Positions 14,269-24,960 of a DNA stretch of 64,000 nucleotides are shown piece after piece (position 1 is the first letter of the stretch; each line of letters begins with the position of its first letter). The DNA comes from Prasinococcaceae sp. CCMP 1430 (lineage: Eukaryota; Prasinodermophyta; Palmophyllophyceae; Prasinococcales; Prasinococcaceae), in the NCBI GenBank assembly GCA_013416795.1, contig RQSC01000008.1, positions 279,582-343,581 on the forward strand, written 5' to 3'. A model generated the notes under the pieces. It was not told the DNA's origin and searched no databases. It saw only the letters and a list, made by a program, of their open reading frames with translations. The position numbers and the translations under genes were made by a program.

Positions 14269-14493
14269 GATATACAGTACATATATGTAAGCTAGTGTCG
14301 TGTTGTACCATCATTGCTAAGTATGTGCGGTATCTTGCGCTTTCGCGTGCGTGCGAGGGCGTGCCCGCGTCATGGGGCGCCCATTGGCTGGGTCGCAACG
14401 GCCGTCACGGCGGCGCAATCGGAGGCTATGGCAGCTCGCGCCCACGCACGTCGATCAGTGCCATCATGATGGCATGCGGCGCGGCCAGTCCTG

Positions 14494-16428
14494 TCAGCGA
14501 TGCGCACGCAATCGCGAGCGCGACGGTCGCGTCGATGCCGGGCTCCAGCCAGGCCGAGTGAACGCGTGCGGAGGCAGCGGAGGCAAAACATCGAGCTCAG
14601 GTGGTGGGCGCGCTCTCGACATTTGAGGGCGCTGACACGACGTACGAACGATCGGGTAGCCGCGCCTCTCGCGCGGAAAGTCGATGCCGTAGCACGAGAG
14701 TTGCCCGCCCGGCGCCACCCCGAGGGGGTTGTTGATCTCATCGTAGAGCAGCAAAGGAAGGATGAAGAAGAGCACGAGCAGAGAGACCAGGCCACCGACC
14801 AAGAGTGCCCACGTCTTCCAGCGCGGCATGGAGTGCACGCGCGTCAAGAAGAGGCTCGCTGGCACGAGCCCGCTCAGTAGTCCGCCCAGATGTGAGTACG
14901 ACGAGACCGCATCGTCCGTGATGAGCTCAACCGTCATGATGGCCACGGCTCCCAGGAATATGAGGATGCGTGGGATGGGCCTCAAGATCGAGTCGAAGTT
15001 AACGACGAGGTCGGCGATGAGCAAGGCCACCATGCCGTACACGCCGCCGCTGAGGCCCGAGTAGATGCTGCAATTGCTTTCGAAGAGCGTGGACAGGAGA
15101 TTGCCGCCGACTATCGTCAAGAGTACGGTGGGCGCCAGTCGCACGGCGCCGTAGCGCCGCTCAAGGAAGCCGCCAATGGCCGCGAAAGCGAAGCTGTTTG
15201 TTGCCAGATGCCAGAAGTCCACATGGACGAAGGCGCTGCTGGCGAGCGTCCACCAGCGGTTGCCTTCGGCGTACAGGAGCGGATCGAACCTGGCGCCCCA
15301 CATGCCAAGGTAGTCGGGATCGAGCTTGGTGAAGCACTTGCGCATGAGCACCCAGTTGAAGATGCCCGCCCCAACGCCAAACTCGCGCTCGTACTGCTCC
15401 TTGCACTGATCGTCCGCGTAGGACGCGCCTGGATCTAAGACGGTGCAAACGTCGAGGCGCCACGCCGGAAATTGCGCGACTGCCGCAATCCACAGGCCCA
15501 CACAGGCAAGAACGATGAGCGGGGTGAGCATCACGGCGTGCCCCCCAACGCGGTTGGGCGCGATCGCGCGCCAGGCCTTCTTGCACGCCAACATGGCGCC
15601 GCGGCAGTCAAGGCGGACGCTCACGCCACAGCCACCATGGACACCCCCCCTGGGTGATTTGTCTCCCACGGCGTCATCGCCCCTTGTCGTCCTGCTGGTG
15701 CCATCACTCGCGAACGTGGTCACGGCTGGAGGGTACTCTGTTGAGTGCCGCCGCGCGGGCTGGGGCGATTGCGCCCAGGCCTGGCTCGTCGTCGCTTGAG
15801 AGGCACCGGTGCTGCCTCCTCCTCCTTCCACGTCGAGGTCCGCGGGCGCAAGAACGCCGCGAGGTGTCGCATCCTGGCGCTGGCGCGCAGAGACGATCTC
15901 CCGCACCTCGGCTCCGTCTTGGGCCATGACGAGCTTCCTAGCGATCTGCAGCAGGGTGCGGGCGCCGTGCACGAGCGGGGAGAGGGGAGAACGAGGGGTC
16001 TTCTCGATTTCGAGGCCGTCGCCTCGAGCGGCTCGCCCGCCGCCGCGCCCGATCAATTCGGAGGGCGTCGAAGTCTGTTCGCGGGCATCGCGCAGGCCGT
16101 GTGTCCAGGCAGAGGCGAGGCGGTTGGCAAAGATTCCGCTGCCTTCGGCACCGCGGTGTGTGCTCCTGTCGTAGTCGCCCGAGCCCGTCACGCTGGCTGG
16201 CGTCCTGACCGATGTCACCTCGAGCAGCTCCGGACGGGCTAAGCCCGCTGTCCTAATTGGTGGCACCGGGCCGCGGCGGCGGCCGGCCTGGCTCGCGTCC
16301 CGCGCCGAGGGCAGCAGCGGCGGCGGCGCGCGCGCCGGCTCCGAAGGGGAGGGCGACGGCGGCGGCACGAACGCGAACACCTCCTCTCCGTCCGAGTCGG
16401 CGCGAACTGGCCCGGCGGCGTGCGCCAT
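14494..16428 (-). CDS. Rhomboid intramembrane serine protease
   Basis: Rhomboids cleave transmembrane helices inside the bilayer. The first reasonable start is the ATG at 16428 (protein begins MAHAAGPVRADSDGEEVF), giving about 644 residues; an in-frame ATG at 16560 also exists. The N-terminal half is a disordered Ser/Pro/Gly-rich cytosolic region. The C-terminal half has about seven hydrophobic segments. Catalytic features are present: HLATN in TM2; GLSGG with its serine codon at 15049-15051 (about residue 460); and SHLGG with its histidine codon near 14890 (about residue 513). The loop after TM1 holds several cysteines, as in secretase-type rhomboids. The pattern predicts an active enzyme rather than an iRhom. 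The gene is convergent with midasin, with 225 bp between the stop codons. Substrate and compartment are unknown. Confidence 0.88.
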   Translation of the reverse strand: MAHAAGPVRADSDGEEVFAFVPPPSPSPSEPARAPPPLLPSARDASQAGRRRGPVPPIRTAGLARPELLEVTSVRTPASVTGSGDYDRSTHRGAEGSGIFANRLASAWTHGLRDAREQTSTPSELIGRGGGRAARGDGLEIEKTPRSPLSPLVHGARTLLQIARKLVMAQDGAEVREIVSARQRQDATPRGVLAPADLDVEGGGGSTGASQATTSQAWAQSPQPARRHSTEYPPAVTTFASDGTSRTTRGDDAVGDKSPRGGVHGGCGVSVRLDCRGAMLACKKAWRAIAPNRVGGHAVMLTPLIVLACVGLWIAAVAQFPAWRLDVCTVLDPGASYADDQCKEQYEREFGVGAGIFNWVLMRKCFTKLDPDYLGMWGARFDPLLYAEGNRWWTLASSAFVHVDFWHLATNSFAFAAIGGFLERRYGAVRLAPTVLLTIVGGNLLSTLFESNCSIYSGLSGGVYGMVALLIADLVVNFDSILRPIPRILIFLGAVAIMTVELITDDAVSSYSHLGGLLSGLVPASLFLTRVHSMPRWKTWALLVGGLVSLLVLFFILPLLLYDEINNPLGVAPGGQLSCYGIDFPRERRGYPIVRTSCQRPQMSRARPPPELDVLPPLPPHAFTRPGWSPASTRPSRSRLRAHR

Positions 16429-17013
16429 CGCGGCCGCGCGGCGCGAGGCCGGCAGGGGCAACACCGACCGGCGATGCCAGTGGCCTGTCGGCTCTCGCCG
16501 CCGGGAGGGGCAGAGGAGGGCGCGACGCTGAGTACGTGCGAGTGGAGGGAGGACGCGCACACCACTCCGCGCACGCTATGGCAGCAGGTCGCCTTCGCCC
16601 CCAACACCTGCCGCCCGTGAGTGCGCGCCCGCGCGCGCGCCCGCGCGCGGTGCTTCGTCCCGCGCGCGCGACGGCCGGCAGCGCTGCCCCGCCGCCGATC
16701 CGGATCCGGCAGGGCCGAAGCGGCGGAGCGCGCGCGAGTCCGAGTCGGCCGCGTTCGCGCGCCGCGTTCAACACCCCGCCTCGCCGCACAAATGCAATGC
16801 GTTTTGACGTATTTTCACTCGCCCGTGGGCGAGTTTTGGCGCGCGCGCGTGCCACGCAGGGGCAGACCTTCCGGAGAATCTCCCATCTGATCGCATCGGA
16901 CCGCGGCGTGATACGAAAAGGCGTTCAAAAAATGTGATGGACCTCGCCTCGCAACTTGCACTATGGTCGGTGGGGAACGCGTGCCGTGTGTGATTCGGTT
17001 CGGGGCAAAGTGT

Positions 17014-17069
17014 GTGTGCGTTGTTTGTTTGTTTGTTTGTTTTGTTTGTTTGTTTGTTTGTTTGTTTGC
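17014..17069. repeat. (TTTG)n microsatellite
   Basis: About twelve copies of a TTTG tetranucleotide with one TTTTG interruption. It lies just upstream of the putative first exon of the membrane-protein gene ending at 18850 and is probably in its 5' UTR or promoter. Confidence 0.9.
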
Positions 17070-17088
17070 GGGGCGCTGAGGCCGCTGT

Positions 17089-18850
17089 GTGGGGCCGTGG
17101 CGCCGCGCGTGGCGCGCGCGGGCCGCAGGAGGGCGGGAGGGCGCGGGGGCAGGGTGCGGGCGGCACTTGCAGTCGAAGCGCGCGCGCGACGGCGGCGAGG
17201 GCGGTGGCGCTGGGAGCGCGGACGCCCCCGCGACCGAGGATGTGTCCGCCAATAAAGCGACCGCAGAGGCCGCAATCGCAGCGGGCGTGTGGCTGAGGCA
17301 GCGATACGGCGTCAAGGTGAGTGCTGAGAGTCTCACACCCAGACCGACGCGTCGCCGCCGTGATTGCCAGTCGAGGTTGTTCGCAGAAGGCATTGTGCGC
17401 TATTTTTTGTCTCGTGCGAGGCCACGCATCATTTGTGCAGCGGAGCCGAAGATTGTCCCGCTGACGCGCGCATTCCCACACAGGGCACCGCGGCGCTGTA
17501 CGGGGATCAAGATGACGTTGAAGAGGGCGTGTGCAAGGCGCCGGATCCCGAGGATGGCGCGGCCGGAGCGACGATAGGCTCGATATTGCACTGCGCTGCG
17601 TGGCAGAGCCGTCTCTACGGCGCCATGGCGTTGCCGGAGGGCGTCGAGCACGTGTGCGAGGGGCCGCTGTGTGGGACGTTCATCACTCGCGTCGTCGAAG
17701 AGGGCGAAGAGGAGGCGGGTGTAATCGTCGAGTGGGAGCGCCGCAGGCAGCGAAAGCGTCGACTCATGAAGCACGAGGCTGCCCTGCTCGCGGAGCGAGG
17801 CGAAACGCCGCCGCTTGACCTGTGGGCGTGGTTTCGCTTCTGGGAGTATCTGGGCCCGCTCTTCGGCGGCACGCAGAGCGCCCAGACGTGTGTCGCGTAC
17901 TGGATAGGCTACACGTTCTTCTGGGGCTCCATACTCTTCATCGTTGGCGCCGCCGGCAGCGTGAGCTCGTACGTGCTCGCCGACGCCACGCGCACCCAAC
18001 TTGCGTCAAACCTGCCGTATTTGGTGGGTTCACTCTTCTTCGACGTCGGCTGCCTCGGGCTATTGATCGAAGCCGAGAATGAGGACCAACACCACGAGGC
18101 GCATCAGTGGCACCATCGCCGCTTCGAATTGTGCCAAAAGTTGGTGCTCACGCGCGCCGCCACGGCGGCCCGCGAGCGCCTCCGCGATGAGTCTGTCAAG
18201 GTCGATGCCCAGGAGCAGGTGAGCGACGACAGCTCCGCGGACGACTCCACGGCGCGCCTTCTGAAGGAGCACGATGCATCCCCGCCGCATTACCGTTGGG
18301 TGCCGCGTCCGTGGCCGAACGTCCTACTCACGCGGCCGGCGATGCTCGGTGCGGTGATTTTCATGCTTGGCGCCCTCGGGTTCACGGCAGGCGTCATCGG
18401 CAGCATCTGTGAGACGGCGGGCGTCGTGCTGACCGAAACGCAGTCAGAGTGGTGGATCAACTTCTCGTGAGTAGTTTGCGCAGCGAATGCACCTTCAAGG
18501 CAATGCTCTTGGCGCTGACGTCTGTTCGCTCGATTCGCAGGTACACCTTCGGCGGAGCCGGCTTCGTCGCGGGAGGTTTCGTGTACGCAGCCGAGGCGAG
18601 CCACAGCGTCATCAAGGGCATCGTTCCTCTCAGCTGCAAGAGCTTCAGCTCCATCTCGTGGTGGATAAACATTCTGAACTTCTACGGTGGCGTCGGCTTT
18701 CTCATTGCAGGCGGCCTTTTCTACGCAGACCTGAGCTTTCGTGCATACCAGATCCAGACTGTGTTCAACTATCTCTTCGCCAGCGTGCTTTATCTCGTGG
18801 CATCCTACCTGACGGTCATCGAGGCGACCAACCCCGGGCGCCAGTTCTGA
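17089..18850 (+). CDS. Multi-pass membrane protein of unknown function (YrhK-like hydrophobic pairs)
   Basis: The well-supported exons are 17484-18466 and 18541-18850. They join over a 74-nt intron (GTGAGT...TCGCAG) in phase 2, giving WWINFS|YTFGGAG. A 5' exon ending at 17313 is likely: AAG|GTGAGT joins an acceptor ACACAG at 17483, giving RQRYGVK|GTAALYG in frame. No in-frame ATG is visible in that exon; the open frame only reaches back to a GTG at 17089. The true start may therefore lie in an unseen exon, or translation may begin at the ATG of MALPEGVEHV (about 17625). The protein has an acidic N-terminal part, a basic stretch (ERRRQRKRRLMKH), at least six hydrophobic segments, and a repeated W...N...GG..F pattern that resembles YrhK-like domains. 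That resemblance is weak and I assign no function. Confidence 0.7.
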
Positions 18851-19078
18851 ATGTGGCTGGCTGGGCCTTTGATGACGCTTTTCCTCGCCTACAGCCGCGT
18901 GCTTCCCAGCTCCCTGCAGCGCTGTTGCAGCGCACGTTTCGCAGCTTTGCTGCCGTAGCCACCGTGGGAAGCGACGACTCTGTCGACCTCTTTTTGCAAA
19001 TCGCGACGAAGGAGTCTGTCAGAGCACTGTCCGCACGCGACCGTTGAAGCTCAATCTAGCCGTGGCATTTGCACGAAG

Positions 19079-19693
19079 CTATGCAATGGGGGCGCCGAAT
19101 TGCGTGGCAGACGCTCGCGCGGACAGCCAGGCAGACGGCTGGCGTGGCGCACCGTTGGTGGCAAAATTCTGCCGCTCGTGTGCGGTGGTCCCTTGCCATT
19201 CGTCGTGCCTCGACAACAGCATGCACACGTACTTGATGCACGAGCTGCGCTTAAGCACAGGATGCTCCACCTGGAGCGCAACTCCGGACGCAACGAGTTC
19301 ATCCCGCGCGGCAGTCTCCCATTTGAACTTATGGGACTTCTTGCTCGCGATGTCCAGAGCGACCTTGTCTATGAATTCCCTGTGGGCGTCTAGGTCGACC
19401 CCAAAGGCCTTGCTCAGGTCCTTGCGCAGGCGCTTGACGCTGACGGTTTCGATGTCGGCATCTTTCAAGTACGCACGCACGGCGGTGAGCAGCTCGCCCA
19501 GCGAGGGCATGTGTGCGTCGCGGTTGCGAAGGGCGTACTGCGGGCTCGCCGTGTCCTCATTACCGGCCGCCGCCTCATGCCCCGTCGCCCCTCTCGCCTT
19601 CTTCCTTTTGCGACCATCCACGGTGGCAAGCTGCACGCGCGCGGGGCGCTTTCGCGAGGTCTCCTGCTCCACCGCTGCTGCCGCCGGTGCCAT
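19079..19693 (-). CDS. DEK C-terminal-domain chromatin protein
   Basis: This encodes about 204 residues from an ATG at 19693. Residues 20-35 include a Lys/Arg cluster (DGRKRKKAR) that looks like a nuclear localisation signal. Residues of about 65-120 match the DEK_C fold (SLGELLTAVRAYL, IETVSVKRLRKDLSKAFGVD), a small helical DNA-binding domain found in DEK and some chromatin and SWI/SNF-associated proteins. The tail is unremarkable and could include read-through of an unrecognised intron. The ATG immediately follows the stop of an upstream in-frame ORF (minus strand, 19927-19694; TTTAAATGG). That upstream ORF may be a uORF or a 5' exon joined by splicing. A role in chromatin is inferred from the domain only. 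Confidence 0.72.
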   Translation of the reverse strand: MAPAAAAVEQETSRKRPARVQLATVDGRKRKKARGATGHEAAAGNEDTASPQYALRNRDAHMPSLGELLTAVRAYLKDADIETVSVKRLRKDLSKAFGVDLDAHREFIDKVALDIASKKSHKFKWETAARDELVASGVALQVEHPVLKRSSCIKYVCMLLSRHDEWQGTTAHERQNFATNGAPRQPSAWLSARASATQFGAPIA

Positions 19694-20325
19694 TTAAAGC
19701 CTCCCGCCAGCGATCTCATCTCCCTCGGCCTCCTCGCCCAGCTCGACACGGACGGCGGCAACATCCCGCTCGGCGAGGGCATAGCCGTGCGCAACACCAG
19801 CCTCAGTCATCACGCCATCACCAACATCCGCGCCCGCACCCTCGACGACCCCCTGCGATCCCTCGCGCATGGCGACGGCGGCGGTGGCGTCGCGCTCGGT
19901 GGCGGGGACGCCGTCCCCGCCCGTCATCTTTCAGCCGCCCCCAGCAGGGGTGGGCAGGGCGGGGGGCGGGAGGGGGGGGTACAGCGCGGGGGCGGCGCTC
20001 CGGACCGCGCGCGCAGACTGCCCGCATCGCAGCGCGCTGCTGCGGCGCGCGTTCAGTGGGACTTAATTTGGGCGCCCGTTTCTTTTTCGTTTCGGGGTTC
20101 GCGCGGGCGGGGGCCATCACATTGTGTCTTGGCATTTCAACATTCTGAACATTCTGAGTGGGGTGTCCTTCCCAGTGCGTTTTGATGGCGAAGGCTGTTG
20201 GCGTGTGTGTTTGCCCACGCGGGCGCGCGCGCCATCGGCCGGCGGGCACAGCGCGGCGCGGCAGGGGCCAGACGGTGTGCGTGCGGCGGGGGCTTCCCGC
20301 CGGCCAGAGTCGACAGCTCGCGCAG

Positions 20326-21372
20326 ATGGCACGCGCCCGGATTGTGAGGCGGCTCGTCGCGGCGGCCGGTGTGGCCGTCGCAGCGAGCCCCACGGCGTGG
20401 CTCTCGTTGCTTGGGGGGGCGCTCGCCCACGGCGACGAAGATGCCTCGCAGGCTGCCCTGCGCTGCCTCTCTCTCGCGCGTGCAGACACTTCGGGTGGGC
20501 GGGCCGCGGTGGCGTGCATCGTGCCCGTGCCGTCCGACACTGATGCTGATGTGGTGGATCTGTACGCCGCGTTCGATGCTGAGGCGCTCGGTGCGACGAT
20601 ATCAGTGAACAAATTGGAGCTGACCGCAGTCTCGGAGAGTGGCGAGCTCTGCGGTGGCGGCGCTGCCGCGGGATTCTTCAGCGACCGCACGAAGAGTGGC
20701 GAGAGCAGCCAAAACGGGGACGGGCCGGACTCCCAATGCGATCCGGTCGCGGGGGCGGGCGTCTTGGGCGGGCTTGTTCCCAAGCAGTTGCTGCAGCGCC
20801 CCGTTTCAGATGCTGACATCGTCACGTGGTTTGTTTGGGAGGACAAGGCGGTCGCCGTAAACGCAACCCAGCTGGCCACCAGCAGCAGCTCAACCGCGCG
20901 CGCGGGCGACTCGGACGCTGGCGGGGCGGGCGCAGTGCATCTCGCTTCGTTCCGCGCAGCCGCTTCGACCGTGTGCTCCTTTTACGACCTCTTCTTTGTT
21001 TCGTTCGATCTCGTATCGCCAGACACGGACGCCTCTGCCAACGGAACCCAGCAGGAGACAGAGACGACCCTCGGTGGCGATGGCGGTCCGCCCGTAGTGG
21101 TCGACATGGACGAGTTCTTCGCTCGGCGCTATCGGGAGGGCGGCGCGTGCGAGAGCTACGATGCGGCAAGGGAGGCGGCAGGGGTGGGAAGCGCTGATGT
21201 TCTTGACGGGCCGGGTTTCGCTGGCTACGCCGTCCCTCTTGGAGGCTTCTTTTTCGTGGTGGCCCTCGCTGCCGCGCTGCGCACGATGCTCTCAGGCGGC
21301 TCGCAGCTCGCGAATCGTGGCGGCTTCCGCCGACTCGGGGCACAAGCCGCTGCGCCCCAAGGGGCGGTGTGA
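20326..21372 (+). CDS. Putative type I membrane glycoprotein, unknown function
   Basis: This encodes about 348 residues from an ATG at 20326 (MARARIVRRLVAAAG). The start is chosen because it places a signal-peptide-like basic plus hydrophobic stretch ending near GALAHG at the N-terminus. An upstream in-frame ATG (20185) would bury that stretch. The body carries several cysteines and N-glycosylation sequons (NAT, NGT), as expected of a lumenal or extracellular domain. A single C-terminal membrane helix follows (GYAVPLGGFFFVVALAAAL), then a short basic tail. I do not recognise a domain. The gene is complete in one exon. Confidence 0.6.
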   Translation: MARARIVRRLVAAAGVAVAASPTAWLSLLGGALAHGDEDASQAALRCLSLARADTSGGRAAVACIVPVPSDTDADVVDLYAAFDAEALGATISVNKLELTAVSESGELCGGGAAAGFFSDRTKSGESSQNGDGPDSQCDPVAGAGVLGGLVPKQLLQRPVSDADIVTWFVWEDKAVAVNATQLATSSSSTARAGDSDAGGAGAVHLASFRAAASTVCSFYDLFFVSFDLVSPDTDASANGTQQETETTLGGDGGPPVVVDMDEFFARRYREGGACESYDAAREAAGVGSADVLDGPGFAGYAVPLGGFFFVVALAAALRTMLSGGSQLANRGGFRRLGAQAAAPQGAV

Positions 21373-21667
21373 TGAAGGCGATGGCAGGTAGACTCAGCCC
21401 AGCGCCACAGGTTGCTGTACTCCAGTGTGCATGGCGATGGCGACCAGGGCAAGCGCGCCGGGGATGCATCTCGACTAGCTTTAGTCCTGCCGCGCTGTCT
21501 TGGCCACTTTCATGTACTGTACGTAAGCACAGGTAGCACACCCCGCGAAGCGCGCGAGCCCTCGGCTCGGTCGACCCAAACGCTCGAGCTCAGCAACGCC
21601 GACCACATCTGTGCAACTCGCGATGCGCTTATTAGTCTAGTGGCGCGTCAGATGGATGACTACGCAC

Positions 21668-21685
21668 GTCACGTGACAGTATAAT
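21668..21685. promoter_or_regulatory. Palindromic G-box/E-box and TATA-like element upstream of the carotenoid oxygenase gene
   Basis: The perfect 10-bp palindrome GTCACGTGAC (21668-21677) contains the CACGTG core bound by bHLH and bZIP factors in plants and algae. It is followed by TATAAT (about 21680-21685). It sits about 95 bp before the ATG at 21771 and 350 bp before the ATG at 22017. Function is inferred from position and sequence only. Confidence 0.35.
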
Positions 21686-21770
21686 GCACGACGCTCATCG
21701 CAAACGAACGATTGCATCAGACCGCCATTGAAATGAACGAACACAATCCTAAACCCCATATTGGCAATGC

Positions 21771-23860
21771 ATGGATGGGACAGGAAGTCATCAAAGCGCA
21801 TTGAGGGGCCGCGCGGGAAGCGTACTGCTGAGCGCCGCAGCGGCGCAGTCTTGCGGCTGTCTGGCCGCGGCACTCGTCGCGCGCACGGCGTCGCGCCGCC
21901 GGTCGAAGCGCGCCAGAGGCACCTCCTCGAGTGGCGCTTTCCCACGCGAGCGCACGACGAGCCGCGGTCTGACTTGGTCCCATCTGCCGCGGTCGCGCAC
22001 CGCCGCGGCCGCAGGCATGCAGCCGCAGGGCGTGCTCCGCGTCGCTGCCGCCGCCGCCGCCGTGTGGGTGCTGCGCGGGCGGATGCTCGACGTGCTCGAG
22101 GGAGTCCTGCAGGCGCTCACGGGGCAGCGCGCCAAGGGCAAACTCAACTCATTCCTTCGCGGCAACTTTGCTCCCGTGAGAGAGGAGAGGGGGCCGCTGG
22201 AGTGCGAGGTTGTCGAAGGCGAGCTGCCCGAGGAGCTCGATGGCGTGTTCGTGCGCACCGGGCCCAATCCAGCCGTGGAGCCCACCGGGGACGCGCATTG
22301 GTTCGACGGCGACGGCATGCTTCATTGCATGCGTCTGAAGGCGCGGCGCGCGCCGCTCTACACCAACCGCTACGTGCAGACCCCGCGGTATTCGCTCGAG
22401 TCGAAGGCAGGCCATCCGCTCTTCACCAAGGTTGGTGACATGGTGGGGGGGTTTGGCATAGCGCGCATCCTGCTCGGGCTGGTGCGCGCCCTTGTACGCG
22501 ACAGAGGCCTCACGCCGGGGACGTCCGGCTCGACGGCAAACACCGCGCTGGAGTTCCATCCCGGCAGCGGCTTGCTCGCGTTAAATGAAGGCGCGGCACC
22601 GTTCGCGCTGCGCCTCGACGAGCGCACGGGTGAACCGGCCACCGCTGGCGAGGCCACGTGGCGAGGCGCCCTCACGGGCCCATTCACCGCGCACCCGAAG
22701 GCGTGCCCGTCCACCGGGGAGATGTGGACCTTCGGCTACGCGGGCAGGGAGAGCAAGGCACTGGGCGGCGCCCTCGTGCAAGTCGCCTGCGTGGATGCGA
22801 AGGGTCACGTCACTCGCCAGATACCCATCCATGACGTGACGCAGGCTGTGATGATGCACGATTGTGCGCTCACCGAGAAGCACTTCATCCTGATGGACCA
22901 CCCGCTGGTCTTTGACCCGAAGCGCATGATGGAAAGTGTTGACGGACTGCCCATCGCGTTCGACGAGACGCGCCCGAGCCGTTACGGGCTCCTGAGCCGC
23001 GAGGCGGTGGACGACAGCGACATTGTATGGTTCGCCCTGCCCGCGCACATGGTCTTCCACACGCTGTGCGCCTGGGAGGAAGGGGATGAAACCACTCTCT
23101 TTGCCTGCGTCGCAGACCGCGCCGAGCTTGCCGATGCCATGGCCAAGGTCCAGAAAGGGCAGCGCTATGCTGAATTCTACTCGAACCCCGCGACGCGCCC
23201 GAGACTCAGCTGCATCCGCATGAACAGGTGCACGGGGGAAGCGACCGTCGAGGACGTCCTGTCGCGCGACTACATCGTTGACTTCCCTCGCACACATCCC
23301 GCGCGCACGGGGCGCAAGATGCAGCACGGGTACCTGACTCGATTCAGGCAGCGCGGCGGGCTTCTCGTCCAGGGCTGCGTCAAGGTCTGCCTGAGCTCTG
23401 GCACAGTTTCCGGCGAAGTAGCTTTCGATAAGGACGAGCATGGCGGCGAGGTCCTCTTTGTCCCCCGCAGCCTCGACCCGGATGCGGCCGATGACGACGG
23501 CTGGCTCATGGTGCGTAGCCTGTCAACTAGAAGTGCCCGACAGCAGTCGCTCTGCCCCTCTCTCCCCCCCCTTCCCCGCCCCGCGCGCGCGCACAGCGCG
23601 TCTGCTTTCGCCCGCAGGTGCGCGTACGCGCGTGCGCGCTGACGAGCGCCGGGCCCTCTCCCCCGCGAATGGGAACTGCGTCGCAGTGCTTCACGCACGA
23701 CGAAAACCGGGGTGTCGACTTCCTGCGAGTGTACGACGCGACCAAGATGGAGCCGACGGCACGCATTCTGGTCCCATGCCGTGTCCCGTACGGTTTCCAC
23801 TCGCATTTTGTTCGCAGTGATCAGCTCGAGCACGTGAACGCCGCGCCCGCGACGCCGTGA
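21771..23860 (+). CDS. Carotenoid cleavage oxygenase (RPE65/CCD family)
   Basis: The enzyme uses Fe(II) and O2 to cleave carotenoid polyene chains. Exon 1 ends at 23510 and exon 2 is 23687-23860. The intron (GTGCGT...TCGCAG) is phase 0 and the join gives DGWLM|CFTHDENRG, matching the family's conserved C-terminal block. The four iron-binding histidines are visible: TAHPK (codon about 22692), MHDC (about 22857), VFHTL (about 23058) and one of GFHSHF (about 23798). ELPEELDGVFVRTGPNP and HWFDGDGMLH are strong family motifs near the N-terminus. Starting at the ATG at 22017 gives about 555 residues with a hydrophobic N-terminus. The in-frame ATG at 21771 adds 82 Ser/Ala/Arg-rich residues that could be plastid-targeting. 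The choice of start is unresolved. Substrate cannot be told from sequence. Confidence 0.93.
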
Positions 23861-24960
23861 TGTGATGGCACAACAACCTCACACGTTCGCCGTGCGGCGC
23901 GCCATGCCCGCGGTCTGAGAGAGAGCGGCGACAGTGGGGACTCAGGACATCGCATCTATAAGCGGATGCGCGCGCCAAGGCAAATGTGCGGCGCGCGCGC
24001 GGAGGAGAGCGAAGGCCCACCTGCGAGTGGCAAGCGTGCGCGGCGCAGAACAAGACACGAGGCGGCGAGCGTATAGTGTACCATCGTTGCATGCCAAGGA
24101 GCTGCACTTAAATGTATGTACATGTGTTTGTAGCGGGTTCCCAGGCCGTGCCGTGGCGCCGCGAGGCGGACGCAGACAGGGGCGCGTATGCGGCGAGGAG
24201 CTCAGCGGCTGCTTTCCTCCGTCCTCCAGCTCCGAGTCGCGGGTGCGCGCCCCCCCCGCGCCTCTGGACGGCCCGCGCCGCCTTCGCGCCCGTCGCCGTT
24301 TCCACGGAGGTCACACAATTCGGATGCGCAAATCCGCGAATTCGTGGCAGTTCGGCTGGCACTGCGCGCAATTCAGCCCATTCTGCAATTCAACCTAATT
24401 TTAGATCCGTCGTTTCGATCTCGCTCGCTGCGGCACGCGATCGCCCATCAGGCGTGAGGATAAAATGCGGATGCGCGCTCGAGCCGCGCCGGCCACGTGC
24501 GGCTCTCACACCGTCACGCGCGGCGGCAGCGGCAGGGCAGCGACGGCGCCACACGCACCACGAGAGAGGGGGGCGGAGGCGGCGGTGGAGCGGGCCGCAG
24601 TTGGGACCCATCGGCGGGCAGGTGGGTGGGAGAAGGCCCTCTGGCGGCTGCCGGCAGTCGCGCGTGCGCCATACAGTGAGAGAGGGAGGGAGGGCGAGGG
24701 AGGGAAGGTGCCGCGCAGACCGCCGGTTGGGCCCGCGGCCGCGCTGGCGGAAACAGCCGGGGCGCGGCCGGCGGGCCGCCGCCTCGAGCTCGCGCGCGGC
24801 GCGGACCTGCTCGTGGCGCTGGCGCGCGCACTCGTGGAGATGATACGATGGGCGGCATCGTGCTGCGGCGCCGGTGGTGGGGACGGCGGTTTGGGAGGCG
24901 GCGGCGGCCGCTTGCGCAGAGCGGCGGCGTTGCCGGCGCTGGCTAGTGCTGGCGCACACC
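23861..24960. other. Intergenic, about 1.1 kb, no gene recognised
   Basis: The first 250 bp hold AT-richer patches with TGTACC and ATGTATGTACATG, probably the 3' region of the carotenoid oxygenase gene. The rest is GC-rich, with a purine-rich run (GAGAGAGGGAGGGAGGG near 24680). Open frames here look like compositional shadows. It may include the promoter and 5' UTR of the patatin gene. Confidence 0.5.
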
